Source: Piper betle (Eukaryota; Streptophyta; Magnoliopsida; Piperales; Piperaceae). From it: a DNA stretch of 64,000 nucleotides. The stretch spans positions 1 through 64,000 of the forward strand of contig JAURVB010000724.1 of assembly GCA_033002965.1 (NCBI GenBank), given 5' to 3'. Positions 1-12,990 of this stretch are shown here, piece by piece. The translations under genes and the position numbers were made by a program. Below the pieces are notes generated by a model, which saw only the letters and a program-made list of their open reading frames with translations, was not told where the DNA came from and did not search any database. Every line of letters starts with the position of its first letter. Positions within the stretch are counted from its first letter, which is position 1.

Positions 1-847
1 AATTTGATTCAACACCGGATGTACGAAGGGGGCGACCTGCTCGCGAAGGACGACCTTGGAGTAGTGGTGCTTGCCGGGTCAACGGTGGGAGGGGGCTCGG
101 CGATCAACTGGGCTGCCTCCATTCGCCCCCCGGAGCATGTGAGGAAGGAGTGGTGCAACTCCCTCGGATTGGGGCTGTATGGGAGCAAAGCATACGGCGA
201 GGCATTGGAGACAGTGTGCCGGCGGATAGGGGTGCAAGGGGAGTGCGAGGTGGAGGGGCTCAACAATGCGGTGTTGAGGAAGGGGTGCCAAGAGATGGGT
301 TACCCATTTAACGATATACCACGCAACGCCCCACCGGACCACTACTGCAGCTGGTGCTGCTTCGGTTGCAAGGACGAGAGGAAGCATGGAACGCAGGAGA
401 CATGGTTGGTGGACCTCGCCCGCCCTGGCAATGGATTTATTCTTCCGGGCTGTAAAGTGCTCAAGCTGCTGGTAGAGAGGAGCTTGAAACGGGGACGAGG
501 GAAGAAGAGGGCGACTGGGGTTGTTTTCCGGTATCAGGCGGATCAGAAAGGATCACCGGGGTGGGTGTGGTGGTGCAATCCAAGATCACGGTGGTTGTAT
601 GCGGAGCGCTCGGGACCCCAGTCCTGCTCAAACGGAGCAGTCTCAAGAATCCCAACATCGGCAAGAATCTGCACTTGCACCCTGTGGTGATGGCGTGGGG
701 CTATTTCCCGGAGAAGGAGAAGGAGGGTGCTCATGATCAAGAGAGTAATGTTGCGATTGAGATCAAGAACAAAAGAGCTATGAGGGCGGGATAATGACGG
801 CCATGTCGACGGTGGTGGGCAACTTCCAGAGTTCTGGGTACGGCGCG
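1..847 (+). pseudogene. FAO: Fatty alcohol oxidase pseudogene, 5' part (FAD domain and middle)
   Basis: This is the upstream part of a long-chain fatty alcohol oxidase, a membrane-associated GMC-type flavoprotein that oxidises long-chain alcohols to aldehydes. The window opens inside the gene, so its start is not visible. Positions 4-555 read in one frame and carry the GMC signature GSTVGGGSAINWA (about 85-120) and a cysteine-rich DHYCSWCCFGCKD block (about 340-375), both typical of plant FAOs. The frame then changes near 555-560 to continue as [13 protein letters not shown] and [12 protein letters not shown]. It changes again between about 735 and 772 to reach [16 protein letters not shown], and reads SGYGA up to the Copia insertion at 848. 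Base composition is much more G+C-rich than the surroundings. Two frameshifts plus the insertion make this a dead copy. Confidence 0.9.
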
Positions 848-1258
848 TGTTGACAAAATAAAAACTTTGACTTTAACCAAATCATCATCAATAAAATCTT
901 GTTCAAATTAAATCATCAACAAAAAAAATTTAATTATGGAAACGTACCTAAATTCATAATAGCAAAATGATTCTTCATTTCTTTAGGTTTTGATCTTCCA
1001 AATTCTGCACCTATATCTCCAAAGCCTAAAGAAAAGCTACAATGTAAATTTGGGGACCATAACCGTATTTATCCTTACCTTTCATAATTTCTAATTTATC
1101 CATACTCATCTTAAATATATAGTATCTCCACATATTTATCTTAAATATTAATGGCTCTATTAACCTTAACTTTAATACATCAATTTAATTTAGGCCAAAC
1201 CTTATTAATAGCATATGATACAATTATATACTTGTATATATACATCCAAAATCCAACA
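848..1258 (-). repeat. Copia 3' LTR (left end on + strand)
   Basis: A 411-bp copy of the Copia LTR, starting TGTTGA and ending CCAACA on the + strand. It matches 9516-10029 along its length but lacks roughly 100 bp, mainly a stretch present at about 9539-9570 and another at about 9810-9870 of the other copy. Just inside it, 1259-1270 reads on the minus strand as the purine tract CAAGTGGGAGAT, the polypurine tract that primes plus-strand DNA synthesis. Confidence 0.9.
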
Positions 1259-1619
1259 ATCTCCCACTTGAATTATATATATAAAGATAATTGTATATTA
1301 CCTTATGAGTTCCAAAATAACATATGTTATTATTCCAAAATAACAATCTCATCCATTAATTAATGTCCATATAGGATCAAAGCAATTTTCGTTACATTTA
1401 TCATAACTAAACCCATCAATGGTCACATACATCATCATAATTAAATGACATATATCAAGTATGGATGTGTAGCATGAAAATTACATGTAATTTGATCTGA
1501 ACATGCCTATTTTCAACTGGTCCAACTTTATGAGATCACCAAAATAGAGTGAAACATAAACCAAATACCTCAACAAAACAAACTCCCACTAAAGTAACAT
1601 ATCATCAAATGATACAACA

Positions 1620-4600
1620 CCGAGATGAGCAACATGCTCATGAAAGACCTTGGGCGGTAAACTTTTAGTAAGTGGATCCACAACCATAGAGTTTGTCCTA
1701 ATATGCTCTATAGAGACTTTACCTAAACTTTGTCACTCAAAACTCTTTCTTTCACAACAAGGAACTTGATCTCTATATGTTTTGATTTAGATGAGCTCCT
1801 ATTGTTATTTGAATATGATACTGCAAACTAATTGTCACAAAATAACTTAAGTGGTCTTTCAATATTATCAATAATGCGCAGCCCTGTGACAAAATTCTAC
1901 AACCATATTCCATGATTGGATGCCTCATAACAAGCTATGAATTCAGCTGCCATGGTGGAAGAAGCTATGAGTGTCTGCTTAGCACTCTTCCAAGAAATAG
2001 CTCCTCCAGCAAGTAGGTAGACATAACTTGACATCCACCAAAGTCAAAAGCAGAATACCCAATGATCTCAAGTTGATCTGACTTCTAACATGTAAGCATA
2101 TAATGTTTTATTCTTCTGAAGATACCTTATGACTCTTTTGCTTGCTATCCAGTGATCCAATCTCGGATTACTTAAATATCTGCCCAACATTCCAACAATT
2201 TACACAATATCTAAACGCATACATACTTGAGCATACATAAGATTTCCTACTGCTAAAGCATAGGGAATCTTTTGCATTTCATTTCCTTCTATGTCAATTT
2301 TAGGGCATTGATTGAGACTGAATTTGTCTCCTTTAGAAACAGGGGTATCTCATGGTTTACAAGCTTGCATGCTAAATCTCTTAAGCACTTTTCTATATAG
2401 GTTTTTTGTGATAATCTAAGTATACATCGAGAGCGATCTCAATGTATTTGAATTCCTAATACAAAAGACGCATTTCCAAGATCTTTTATTTCAAATTTCT
2501 TTGATAAAAATCACTTGGTTTCGTGTAAGAAACTTATATCATTACTGACAAGCAATATATCATCAACATATAAAACTAGAAATATATATATACTCCCACT
2601 AAACTTATGGTATATACAATCATCAATAACATTCATCTCAAAACCAAACGAGAGAATCACTTGATGAAATTTGTGATACCATTGACGAGAAGCTTGCTTA
2701 AGTCCATAGATAGATTAATTTAATTTGCAAATCATATTCTTTGAATCTCTCGATACAAAGTTTTCTTATTGCACCATATAAATTGTTCATCAATTTCACC
2801 ATTTAGAAAAACAGTCTTTATATCTATCTGATATAACTAAAGGTCAAAGTGTGCCACTAATGCCATAATTATTCTAAATGAGTCTTTTGATGAAATAGAG
2901 AGAAAATCTCATTATAATCGATACCTTCCTTTTGAGTAATGCCCTTTGTAACAAGACGAGCCTTATATCTTTCTACATCACCTTTTGAATCCCTCTTGGT
3001 TTTAAATATCTATTTATAACCAATAGGTTTGGTACCTTCAAGCAATGGAATAAGATCCCAAACGTCATTAGCTTTCTTTGACTTCATCTCTTCATTCATG
3101 GCATCAATCCACTTTTGTGAATTAGAACTCTTAATGGCTTGATGAAAGTTGATTAAATCATCTTCCACCATTCCAATGTTATCCTCATGTTCTTGGAGAA
3201 AAATGATATAATCATCTAAGATTGCATTTCTCTTTTCTCCTCTGGATCTCCTCAATGGTATTTGCTCTTGAGGTTGTTGAGTTTGCTCTTCAGGTATAAC
3301 TTGATTAGGGAGATTCTCGACATTGTCTTGTAATTCTGATATTGTTTCTTAAACAACATCAGGAATATAATCCTAATCCTAATTATTGTCAAGGACAATC
3401 ATAGGAAGAGAATCAAAATCTTCTTCAAAGACAAAGTCTCTAACTTCATTTCCCCTCCAAACTCAACATCCTCAAAGAACTAGGCATTTCCCATCTCAAA
3501 GAATGACCTTATTATGGGGATCATAAAACTTATACCCTCTAGACCGTTCAGAGTACCCAACAAAATAACTGCTAACTGTTCTTGAATCCAATTTCCTTTC
3601 ATTTGACCTATAAGGCCTTGCCTCACCTGGACAACCCCAAATGCGTAAATGCTTAATACTGAGTTTTTTCCAGTCCATAATTCATAAGGGGTCTTAACTG
3701 TTGCCTTTGTTGGTACTCTATTAAGAAGATATGCTTTTGTCTTTAGTGCCTCACCCCAGAGTGAATCAAGTAAAGTAGTATGAGCAATCATACTTCTCAC
3801 CATGTCTTTTACATGTTCGGTTTCGTCTCTCAAAAACACCATTCATGCTAGGAGTACCTGGCATTGTGTATTGTGGGATGATTCCACACTCTTCTAGGAA
3901 TTTGGCAAATGGTCCTGGACGTTGTACACCTGATCCATCATATCTACCATAGTATTCACCACCACAGTTAGATCTGATAGCCTTAATAGTTTTGTCAAGT
4001 TAGTTCTCAACTTCAGCCTTATATGCCTTAAATACATCCAATGCTTGAGACTTCTCATGAATGAGATAAAGGTAACCATAATGAGAATAATCGTCTATGA
4101 ACGTAATAAAATATTGTTGACCATTCCAAGAAGCCGTAGAAAATGGCCCACAAATATCCATATGTATTAGTTCTAAGACACTTGAAGATCTATTGGCACC
4201 TAGTCTCCTTATATTTGTTTATTTTCCCTTAATGCACTCAATACAGACTTGAAAATCTGATAAATTAAGAGAATCAAGAATTCCATCTGACATAAGTCAT
4301 TCAATTCTTTGTTTAGAAATGTGTCCTAAACACTTATGCCAGATTAAAGCAGAATTCTCATTGGTTAATTTTCTTTTCGTACCACTTAAACCCACATGCA
4401 AAGTTTCATTAAAAGATGCAATAGTATCAAGTAAATATAGATTATCATAAAAAGACAAGGAACCCGTACCCACAATATTTGAATTTAGAAAAAGACTAAA
4501 CTTATTATTTCTAAATGAACAAGAGTAACTAAATTTGTCCAATATAGAAATAGAAATCAAATTCCGTCTAAAAGACAGTACTATATATGTCTCTTTCAAA

Positions 4601-4793
4601 TCCAAATAATATCTTGTCTTTAATAATAATTTAAAAATCCCTATTGCTTCAACTACAATTGATTTGCCATCACCACACATAGATAAATCTTTCAGCATCA
4701 TTTGGCTTTTGGCAACTCAGGCAACCCTGCATTGACACACTTATGTGAGTAGTAGCACCCGAATCTGGCCACCAAGTGTGTATTGGCACTAAA
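1620..4793 (-). pseudogene. Copia pol remnant: protease, integrase, reverse transcriptase, RNase H
   Basis: Broken polyprotein of the Copia element. In order on the minus strand: the protease active site DSGATTH at about 4765-4745; a GAG-pre-integrase motif LIWHKCLGHIS near 4345-4310; the integrase core, including HMDICGPF and the GGEYYGR stretch (about 4160-3950); the linker region MNEEMKSKKANDVWDLIP (about 3120-3050); the reverse-transcriptase catalytic box LYVDDILLVSND (about 2575-2540); RNase H with [20 protein letters not shown] (about 1995-1925); and the terminal VDPLTKSLPPKVFHEH (about 1685-1635). Many stops and frameshifts separate these blocks, so no functional protein is possible. 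Confidence 0.88.
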
Positions 4794-7791
4794 TGTAACA
4801 CCTCAAATCCGGTTCACGCTCGTGAACCGAACCGGACATGTTACAGGCCCCGGTTAGGTCGGCTAACCCGAACCTAACTCATGCGGATCCAATCTCGGCG
4901 TCTTAAGATGAAGATACAACTCTCAATGCATGAATGAATGCACAAACCCTAACATGGTACTACATGAATGACATGCAAATCAAAGTACACACCAAGACAA
5001 TCCCGATAAAAATTAATAAAAATTTTGAAATATAACGGACAGAGTTTCTCCTAAAAATGTAATTAGGGGCCACCCTGTTAAATATACATATGCAAATATA
5101 TATATAACCATATATCAAACAATTTCATTCATACAAAATACAAAATCTAACATGCTGTAACTCATTTTGAAACTTGGGTCTCAACCCACCATGCTTCCAT
5201 TGCGCAATCTATTTGTGTTCACATCATCTCATCATCTCTTAGCACTTAATTACGTCCTATCATCATATCTTAAGCATTTAATCACATCATATCATGTCTC
5301 AGCATTTCACGTCATTCTCAAAATAATAACATCATAACAAAAACATTAATTACTCTATCGACTGACATGTGTGCAAGCGACAATAGTGCTCCTTCGTCCA
5401 AGCTGGCTCCTCCAACTCGTGATTATTACCTACATATAGTATAAAAACATGTCAGTAACAAGTGTTACTGGTCCAGAAAATAAAATAACTATAACAAGCT
5501 GACTATGAGAGCAAACTCTCATATGAAAGAAAACATCATATACTCCTCGTGAACACTCTGAAGGGCACCTACTGAGGAGCCACTAGGCTGCAGACCCGGT
5601 AGCATCCCGAACTGACTGATCTGTTACATGCTAATGCCCTCTCCATTTTCTGCTTCATTTTCTGGTCTCAAATCCTAAGCCCTCTCCTTACCTCCATATT
5701 TCTCTTGGCCTTAAGCACAAAGGCCGAGTACTCTCAGGCAGTCGCCTTTAGTACCCTTTGAACCACAAGTCCGGACATGCGCTATACTAAACAGTAACCG
5801 TAAACCTCCACATTCTCCGGGTGTGAGGAACTCAAACACAGAGTTGACAGGATCCCTCGGGAATGGAACAATCTGTTGCACTAATCCAAAGCCCACTTTG
5901 ACTGTCACGGCATCCTCTCATGGTACGTGCAGTTGGTTTCTCCATCTCTCGTCTCACTAAAAACTTGATAAAATTATATATATATGCCTGGGAAGGGATT
6001 TATATAATAGGCCTGAAGGCAACTCATGGTGGATCTTGTTTTCAAAATCATCCTTGAGGGATCTCATCCTCGAGGGGTTATTAATTCGGAAAATTGTTCG
6101 GTTGAATGGACCAAGTTAAATGGGATCCAATAAAACGCTACTTGACCCATCCTACAAATAATAAAATAAACATACAATAGATGAGAACATAAAATAGAGA
6201 CGAGTCCTAAACGGACCTAGTAGAAACTCCAAACGTGTCATCGCGCTTAGGCGGCGAGCTCTTACTTCGTACCTATACATCAAAACTAAATATTAACGCC
6301 CGCTAACTAAATGATGCATCAACTCAACGAACATCACACACAACACCATCATCATCCATCACAATAACCAATCAAATAATCATAAAAGTGAATAATCCTA
6401 ACTTGTCATATTTATACCAATTTTACTGTGTTTTTCTACGTTACGTCGTGATAACTTATCATGTTGAGACTCGATCTACTTCATTAGATCACTTACTATT
6501 CATTCGCAATTAATCTCATCATGCAACTCATCGTTTCATCCATAATTAAGCATTAATCACATCAATAAACCAACCCTAGCATGCTTTGCTAGCAATCATC
6601 AAGTTTAAATTATAAATTCAGAGGTAATTATACCTCATGTAGTCGGCAATCGGCGACGACTAGGGTTCCGTCGCGAGACTCAGAGGTCAAATTCAGCGCT
6701 CGTCGGCGTCCGAAGTTCAATCGAGATCGACTGGATGAGCTTCATGGAAGATCCGACAAATTCTAGCAAATCCGGTTTTCCTACAGGTTCCGGCAGTTTT
6801 TCAACAAGTTTTAGTAGTTTTCCAGCAGCTTCCGACGGTTTTCTAGCGACAATCACCAGCGGCGTCTACTGGCTAGATAGAGGTCATATTAGGTACCATT
6901 GGAATCAGCTCAGCGAGCCCAATGCATCTACGGCATCGACATGGTCAGTAGAGGTGGCGGCGCACCAAAAATGGTAAAATAGAGGCGGTGGCAATGGGGG
7001 ATTCGATCCGGCCCGGCCTGGGCGGAGATGGCCTCTGTTTCGGTCGGGAAAGGTCACTGGGTGGTCGATGGTGTTGAGGTGACCACTGGATGGCGGCTAT
7101 GATGGTCATCAGTGGCAGAATTGGTGACGCGACCAAAACGTAGCCTCGGCACTAGGTGCGGCAATTCCGGCGTCACGGCAGCCAGTACTGGTCAGGGCGG
7201 CACGGCAACACTGTGGCGTGGGCCTGGCGGCGATGATTGACGGTAGGCCGATGTCAATGGCAGTGGCGGTGACAAGAAAAAGGGTGCCAATTAGGGTTTG
7301 GGGAAAAGACGTCGGGGGGAGAAAAGAAAAGGGCTCGGTGGCAAAGTTGTAAATAATATTTGACTCGTGTCCGGCTCGAGTCAAGAATAATAACTAAGTT
7401 GTATTAAATCCTAAAAAAATCGGGAAAAATCCCATAAAATCAAACAAACACCAAAACATCATAATGATGTGCTCTAGAACTATCAACCCACCCAAACTAC
7501 CCGTAACGCGTCCTAACGCGGTAAACGACCTAAAACTAATTTTACGATCCACTATATATAAAAATAAATAAATAAATAACTGGCATACTCTCATATATTC
7601 TGATAACTCATTCTGTTCTGTTGTGTTCACGACGTTATCATCATATACTTGGGTATACATGACCCTCATAGCTCATACACGCGACTGGCGTCGGCTAAGT
7701 ACACGTGTTCTGAATCTGACTCGACTCGAAAATAACGGTCTAACCGACCGGTTCTGAATATAAAACCCTGACTCGAATCATGGGTTTTACA
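4794..7791 (-). mobile_element. Solo LTR of Tekay-like Gypsy family, nested in Copia
   Basis: A 2998-bp solo LTR, reading minus, inserted between the gag and protease of the Copia element. On the + strand it starts TGTAACACC and ends GGTTTTACA, the reverse of the family ends TGTAAAACCC...GGGGTGTTACA seen at 38291-41221 and 44835-47800. The flanks are CTAAA and CTAAT, a five-base target duplication with one mismatch. It contains the family hairpins at 5453-5470 and 5504-5523. A solo LTR arises when the two LTRs of a full element recombine and the interior is lost. Confidence 0.9.
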
Positions 7792-8670
7792 CTAATACTA
7801 AATTAACCTCAGAACAAACAAAATTAAGAAATGGACCTTTCTTTTCACGCCAAGCATGATACTTAGTGCATTCCTTCTTCATATGTCCAGGTTTACCACA
7901 AAAGAAACAGCAAGAAGCCTGATTTTCTTTCTTTTGTTGTTGCTTGTGAGAACTATTAACAGCTTCCTTAGCCCTCTTTCTTTTCTTATTTTTGTCCTGA
8001 TAGGTACTAGCCAAGTGAGCACTTTCAGCCTGTTCTTGCTTCAACCTTTCTTCTTCTTGCACACAATAAGAAATGAGCTCATTAAGAGTCCATTTGTCCC
8101 TTTGACAGTTGTAACTGACCTTGAATTGACTGAATTGTGCTGAAGAGAAATTAAAACTAAATGCACGAGCAAATCTTCTGATAGCTCTAACCTTAGTGCT
8201 TTTAGTTTTGAAGCAATATTTGACATCTCTAAGATGTACTCTCTTATGCTTGTTTTGCCTTTAAACTTCATTGAAATCAAGTTCGACAAAAGCGTACTTG
8301 TTTCAGCCTTATCGTTTTTTACAAAACGCTTTTCAATTTCTTTAAGAAACTCACTGGCTGTAGTAACCTTTTTAGACACATCCCCCTGAAGGTTTCTGGA
8401 ATCCCACGCTTCATGATCATAAGACTCATGCGATTTGAACGTTCCCACTTCTCAATGTCCCGTTTTTCCTCAATGGAACTTTTGTCCGTAAGAGAAGCAG
8501 GTCTGTTCAGTCCTTAATGCAAGGTCAAGATCCATGCAGCCGAGAACTATTATCACGTTCTCTTTCCAATCCTTAAAATTATCTTTAAGCATAAGAACTG
8601 AATTGATGTTGGCAGAAATCATATAAGCAGATTGATTAACTAAATCCATAAAACAAAACAACATGCCCAT
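7792..8670 (-). pseudogene. Copia gag remnant (UBN2-type, CCHC finger)
   Basis: Capsid gene of the Copia element. Pieces in shifting frames read DNFKDWKENVIIVLGCMDLD near 8600-8530, then EFLKEIEKRFVKNDKAETS, then SKLKALRLELSEDLLVHLVL (about 8360-8130), a typical Copia gag_2 body. A zinc knuckle CFFCGKPGHMKKEC (CX2CX4HX4C, about 7870-7915) binds nucleic acid in intact relatives. The frame is interrupted by frameshifts and by the solo LTR that begins at 7791. Downstream of the gag toward the LTR, 8671-9501 is an AT-rich untranslated leader. Confidence 0.85.
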
Positions 8671-9501
8671 AATAAGATTAATAATTCAAACAATGGTTAA
8701 TCCCATCGGCAGATACCTAGCACAACATTAATATTTAGTTTTTGGAGAAAAATATTAATTTGTAAGTGGTATTCTTAGTGCAATAATCGAATATGGACAA
8801 TAAATCCTGTCAAATAATAAACCTTCATTTGAGCCGATTTATTATCCACATAGAAGCTTAATAATTATCCTATATTTATTACCACAAATGAATATATAAT
8901 TATGTCAAATATTAACCATCCTTTGGGCTAATTAATATTCACATGAATCATATACCCCACAATCTGTCTTAATATTTTAAAATAAATTAATTTCTACAAA
9001 AGTGGCTACTTTGGTAGTATATTGTAGTCCTTAATAAATTTTAAAATATTAATCATAACTAAACCATAATTTGAATTTAATAATCCCAAATAACATTAAA
9101 ACTGAAAAGGTTATAAAAATATCTATTATTTGGAAATTTCTAAAATTATATCATTTTGTAACTTTATCTTCTTCATTTGATAGAGGACCTTGATTTGAGA
9201 ACAAATATCCCATATACAATTTCTTGTAATTTCCTACACTGACAATGCAAAGTTTAGGGTTAATCTATCACTGACAATGCAAAATTTAGGGTTAACTCCC
9301 AATGGGTTGAAGACCAAATCAATTTGTTCTCGTAGACAAAAGTGATAAATAAAACAATACTTCCCAAAGATCGAAATTATTTGACCAATAAACAAATAAT
9401 ATCACCCTTTTGTTCAATAAGATACTAAAGTGGATAATTAACTAATTAAAAAATAAATAAATTACAAATCAAATTAATTTTCAATGATCTAATATGAAGA
9501 A

Positions 9502-9513
9502 GCTCTGATACCA
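9502..9513 (-). promoter_or_regulatory. Copia primer binding site (initiator Met tRNA)
   Basis: On the minus strand this reads TGGTATCAGAGC, a perfect 12-base complement to the 3' region of plant initiator-methionine tRNA. It lies two bases from the end of the LTR, which fixes both the orientation and the LTR boundary. Confidence 0.92.
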
Positions 9514-9515
9514 CT

Positions 9516-10029
9516 TGTTGATAAAAAAAACTTTAAATTTAACCAAATTATACAGATGATAAAAAAACATCATCAATAAAATCTTCTTCAGATTAAATCA
9601 TCAAAAACATAAAATTTAATTACGGAAGCGTACCTGAATTCATAATTGCAAAATGATTCTTCACTTCTTTAGGTTTTGATCTTCCAAATTCTGCACCTGG
9701 TTCTTCAAAGCCAGAGTTTCTTGATGATGGGATATAGAAAAAAACTACGGTGCAAATTTGGAGACTATAACCGTATTTATTCGTATAATCGTATTTATCC
9801 TTATCTTTCATAATTCCAATTTAACCCATCATAAATTAGAGATTACAAAAATGGTATTACACATATTTATCCATACTCATTTTAAATATATAGTATCTCC
9901 ACATATTTATCTTAAATATTAATAGTTTATTAACCTTAACTTTAATAGATCAATTTAATTTAAGTCCAAATCTTATTAATAATATATGATACAATTATAT
10001 ACTTATATATATACGTCCAAAATCCAACA
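9516..10029 (-). repeat. Copia 5' LTR (right end on + strand)
   Basis: A 514-bp LTR copy, the promoter-bearing end of the minus-oriented element. It is flanked inside by the primer binding site and outside by the duplicated target bases GCGCG. The differences from the partner LTR (many substitutions, about 100 bp of indels) indicate an old insertion. Confidence 0.9.
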
Positions 10030-10630
10030 GCGCGGTGATACAGACGCCGGCACTGCACCCGGGCATGTACTCGGTGGTGATGCCCTGGCGCTCCGGGCTG
10101 GACTTCAAGATGCGGATGTGCAGGTTTTCGCAGACTGGCGCACATATTTGCACTGAGCAGGGACAAGGGGAACGGGGAGGTGGGGGAGTACCGTGACACG
10201 GTGAGAATTAACTACGGATTGGATAGATTCGACGAGGAGAATTTGAAGAAGGGAGTGGAGAAGATGCTAAGGATATTGGCGGCGGCGGGGGCGGATGAGA
10301 TAGGGACGCACCACCGTGACGGGGAGGTTCTGAACGTGAAGAGGGCGAGCTCTCATGACTTCGAGAGGTTCGTAAAAAGGGAAAAGAAGGAGGTTGAGGG
10401 AGAGCACCGTGTGTTCGGCGCATCAGATGGGGAGTTGCAGGATGGGGTCGAAGGAGGAGGAGCCGGTGGTCAACGGGTGGGGGGAGAGTTGGGAAGTGGA
10501 GGACTTGTATGCGGCCGACGCTAGTGTGCTGCCCACCGCTCTCGGGGTGAACCCCATGGTCACCGTTCAGGCCATTGCCTACTGCACTCCGTCTTCTATC
10601 TTGCACCTCCTCTCCCGCAGGCACGCCTAA
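10030..10630 (+). pseudogene. FAO: Fatty alcohol oxidase pseudogene, 3' part
   Basis: This continues the FAO remnant on the far side of the Copia element. The reading frame leaving position 847 (GYGA) resumes directly after the duplicated target bases as VIQTPALHPGMYSVVMPW, so the element entered an exon. A one-base shift near 10132 restores AHIFALSRDKGNGEV and then the helix LDRFDEENLKKG. Another shift between about 10390 and 10410 gives the C-terminal FAO block CSAHQMGSCRMGS, followed by DASVLPTALGVNPMVTVQA, the conserved substrate and flavin-site region of GMC oxidoreductases. The stop is TAA at 10628-10630. At least four frameshifts across the two halves show loss of function; whether they precede the insertion cannot be told from one copy. 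Confidence 0.9.
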
Positions 10631-12715
10631 CGTCGTCCACACTTTCCATGCACTTCAATTTCATTTCATTCATTGGACTGTTTTAGGCCAACTTCATTAC
10701 TTGGTTTTATCTGTTTTATGAAGATCCAACATATTTAGATTTATTGCATGAACTAACTCCTCTCTTTCGCCACGGTTTTGTGATATCCTCCCCCTAATTT
10801 CTTTTTCTTGAGCCAGCAATTACTTTAAATCCGAAGGACACATAATATTAAAGAAGTTTGGATCCACCCTATAGTACTCCATCATGAAGCAACTAGGATT
10901 AAAAAAATACATTATTAATCATAAATTACCAAGGCATATCATGATCATTATATTTGATAATTTAATTATTAATAATTATGTTGGAAAGCTTTCTCATGTT
11001 TAAAAACTTTTGAATTCCTTTCAATCCAAATCTTGTTGACATTTAAAGCTTCTAGTTAGGATAGTTCTCCTAGATAATAATCCTTTCAAACCACCATTTA
11101 TTATTCTCTCTTATAAATGACAATTTATTAAGGATACATTGTACGAAAGAAATGTAAAATTCGAAGGTCACATTTTTTTGTATATGATTGTCTCAAAATT
11201 TAGTCAAAAAAATCAATTTCAGGCTATATAACAATTTTACAGAAAAAACATTCTCTAATGAAGAACAAAAGAAATTGAAAACAATTTTGTGAGGTAGGAA
11301 GAAATATTACATTTTCATCTGATTTTTATACGATCTAAACTTGTAAGGGAAACTTTTAAAAGACCTGTTTAGATAGTAAGAAATTAAGATGAAAATGAAA
11401 TAATCATTCTCATTTGCATGTATATATGCAACCTAAAATTTCCTCCAATTTCTTTTTTTAAAGAAAATGTAGTTTGTAAAATTTTTAAATGGACAACTTA
11501 TTAAAATTAGTATGTATATATAATATGTTTTTGAAACAAATTAATACTTTTATCATGTGTTTCAAATTAATCATGATTACTTTATATAGCCCGCTATTCG
11601 TTCCCTTAACAAGCAAAAAAAACAAATTCCCCATTTTTCTTATCTTTATAAGATGAGAAAAAGGAGAATTCTTTTTGCTCAAGGGAAATGGGTGGACCAC
11701 ATGAAATAATCATGATTATTTTATATTTTTTTAAATATAATTATATTTAATTTGTATATAAAATAATTAATTTAATAATATTTTTGATAAAAAAATATAT
11801 TAAATATAACTACTTTTAGTAACAATGAAAATTTGAAAATTTTCATGACATTCACATTAATTTCATGCCAACTAAAAAACCCTAAAAAAAATTATAGGCT
11901 TTAAAGAAATGGTTGTGTTAAGTACACTTTTTTTGTGTCTTATGTATGCTAATTTTGGCCACAGGAAAAATAATAGATTTTATTTTATATTTAGAGATTT
12001 TTTGAAGTAAGGATGTATTAATTTTTCTCTATTTGCAAAGAAACTTAAATTAAATTTTCTCTATTCTATTTTTCTCAACTTTTTAAAGATAAAGGAGAAA
12101 TTTCTCTAAGTTTCTAATGTGGAAAAAAAACTAAAATTAATATATACTCATCTTTAAATATCTACAAATACAAAATAAAATCTATATTTTTTCTTCACTG
12201 CTAAAATTAGAATGAAGAAGGCATTAAAAAATAATATTTTCTCCATAATGATTTTTATAAAGCGTGGAAAAATATTATCTTTTCTTGTTGTAAAATATTA
12301 TTTCTTTTCCTTTCCCCCAATGGGGCCGTATCTTTCCATCACAAGCTAATTTAGGCGAAACTTTTCAACCAACAATTCCGATTCACAAAATGCCGTGTTA
12401 AATATTTTGATATGGAATTTATCACCGATCTCTGTGACATTAATTTTAATATAAATGAACTCTGATAAGGCCATAACAAATTTGTCATGCCCTCGGTTCT
12501 TTGACAAAATTGCAGTGACAGAAAACTATTTTTGCACTAGTACTTTGTGATGTCAATGCACAATTAGCTAGGTCAAAAGGCATGGATTATAAGATAATAC
12601 ATGCCTATGTCCGCAATGAATGTTTTATTCTTTTTAATTCCATTTAATTAGTTACCATTACAAGGAACTTAATTATCATATTGAGAGTTTCACCTTTCTA
12701 TTTCGAAATATAGCT
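10631..12715. other. AT-rich intergenic DNA, no gene seen
   Basis: About 2.1 kb downstream of the FAO remnant. The first 100-150 bases may be the old FAO 3' UTR. The rest is AT-rich with short homopolymer runs and no convincing exon, RNA gene or element end. Confidence 0.6.
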
Positions 12716-12990
12716 AATCATTCTTAACTGTTAAATGCCCACCCCTCGCTGAGCTCCAAAAGGATTTTTTGGAATTATTTATGGTCAGTTCAGTAGGTTA
12801 ATGAAAACAGAGACATCAATAACACTACTTGAATTGAGGCTGTAGGCAATTATAACGTGCAGGCCGGAAATTAAAATTACAAATTTATAACATATTTATG
12901 TTCATAGTGGCTTCAGATGCATATGTATCAATCATAGGGCCTCAGCTGTATAAGGAGTAGTAGATCAGATAATGGCCCGCCAACCATGCC
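12716..12990 (-). repeat. Decayed duplicate of an SHH2 intron and exon-5 donor
   Basis: This stretch aligns in order with 19779-20067, the intron and splice donor next to exon 5 of the SHH2-type gene. Shared blocks include ATCATTCTTAAC at the start, TTCAGATGCA...ATCAATCATA in the middle, and AGATAATGGCC...CCATGC at the end, with many substitutions and small indels between. Only the last few coding bases at the donor are kept; the rest of exon 5 is absent. It is in the same orientation as the gene, about 7 kb away, and marks an old partial duplication. Confidence 0.7.

Larger units (their letters stand above)
848..10029 (-). mobile_element. Ty1/Copia LTR retrotransposon, minus orientation, inside FAO
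   Basis: A structurally complete but coding-dead Copia element. The terminal repeats begin TGTTGA and end CCAACA. A 5-bp target duplication GCGCG lies at 843-847 and 10030-10034. The element reads on the minus strand: 5' LTR 9516-10029, primer binding site 9502-9513, gag about 8670-7792, then protease, integrase, reverse transcriptase and RNase H down to about 1620, polypurine tract at about 1259-1270, and 3' LTR 848-1258. Order PR-INT-RT-RH is the Copia order. Without the nested solo LTR the element is about 6.2 kb, a normal Copia length. Stops and frameshifts occur throughout. Confidence 0.93.

Noticed and set aside
5711..5908. Repeated 65-80 codon frame found in several LTRs (also 40055-40279, 46658-46879)
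   Set aside because: It lies in the transcribed part of the LTR, is in different frames or interrupted in other copies, and has no protein family match that I recognise.
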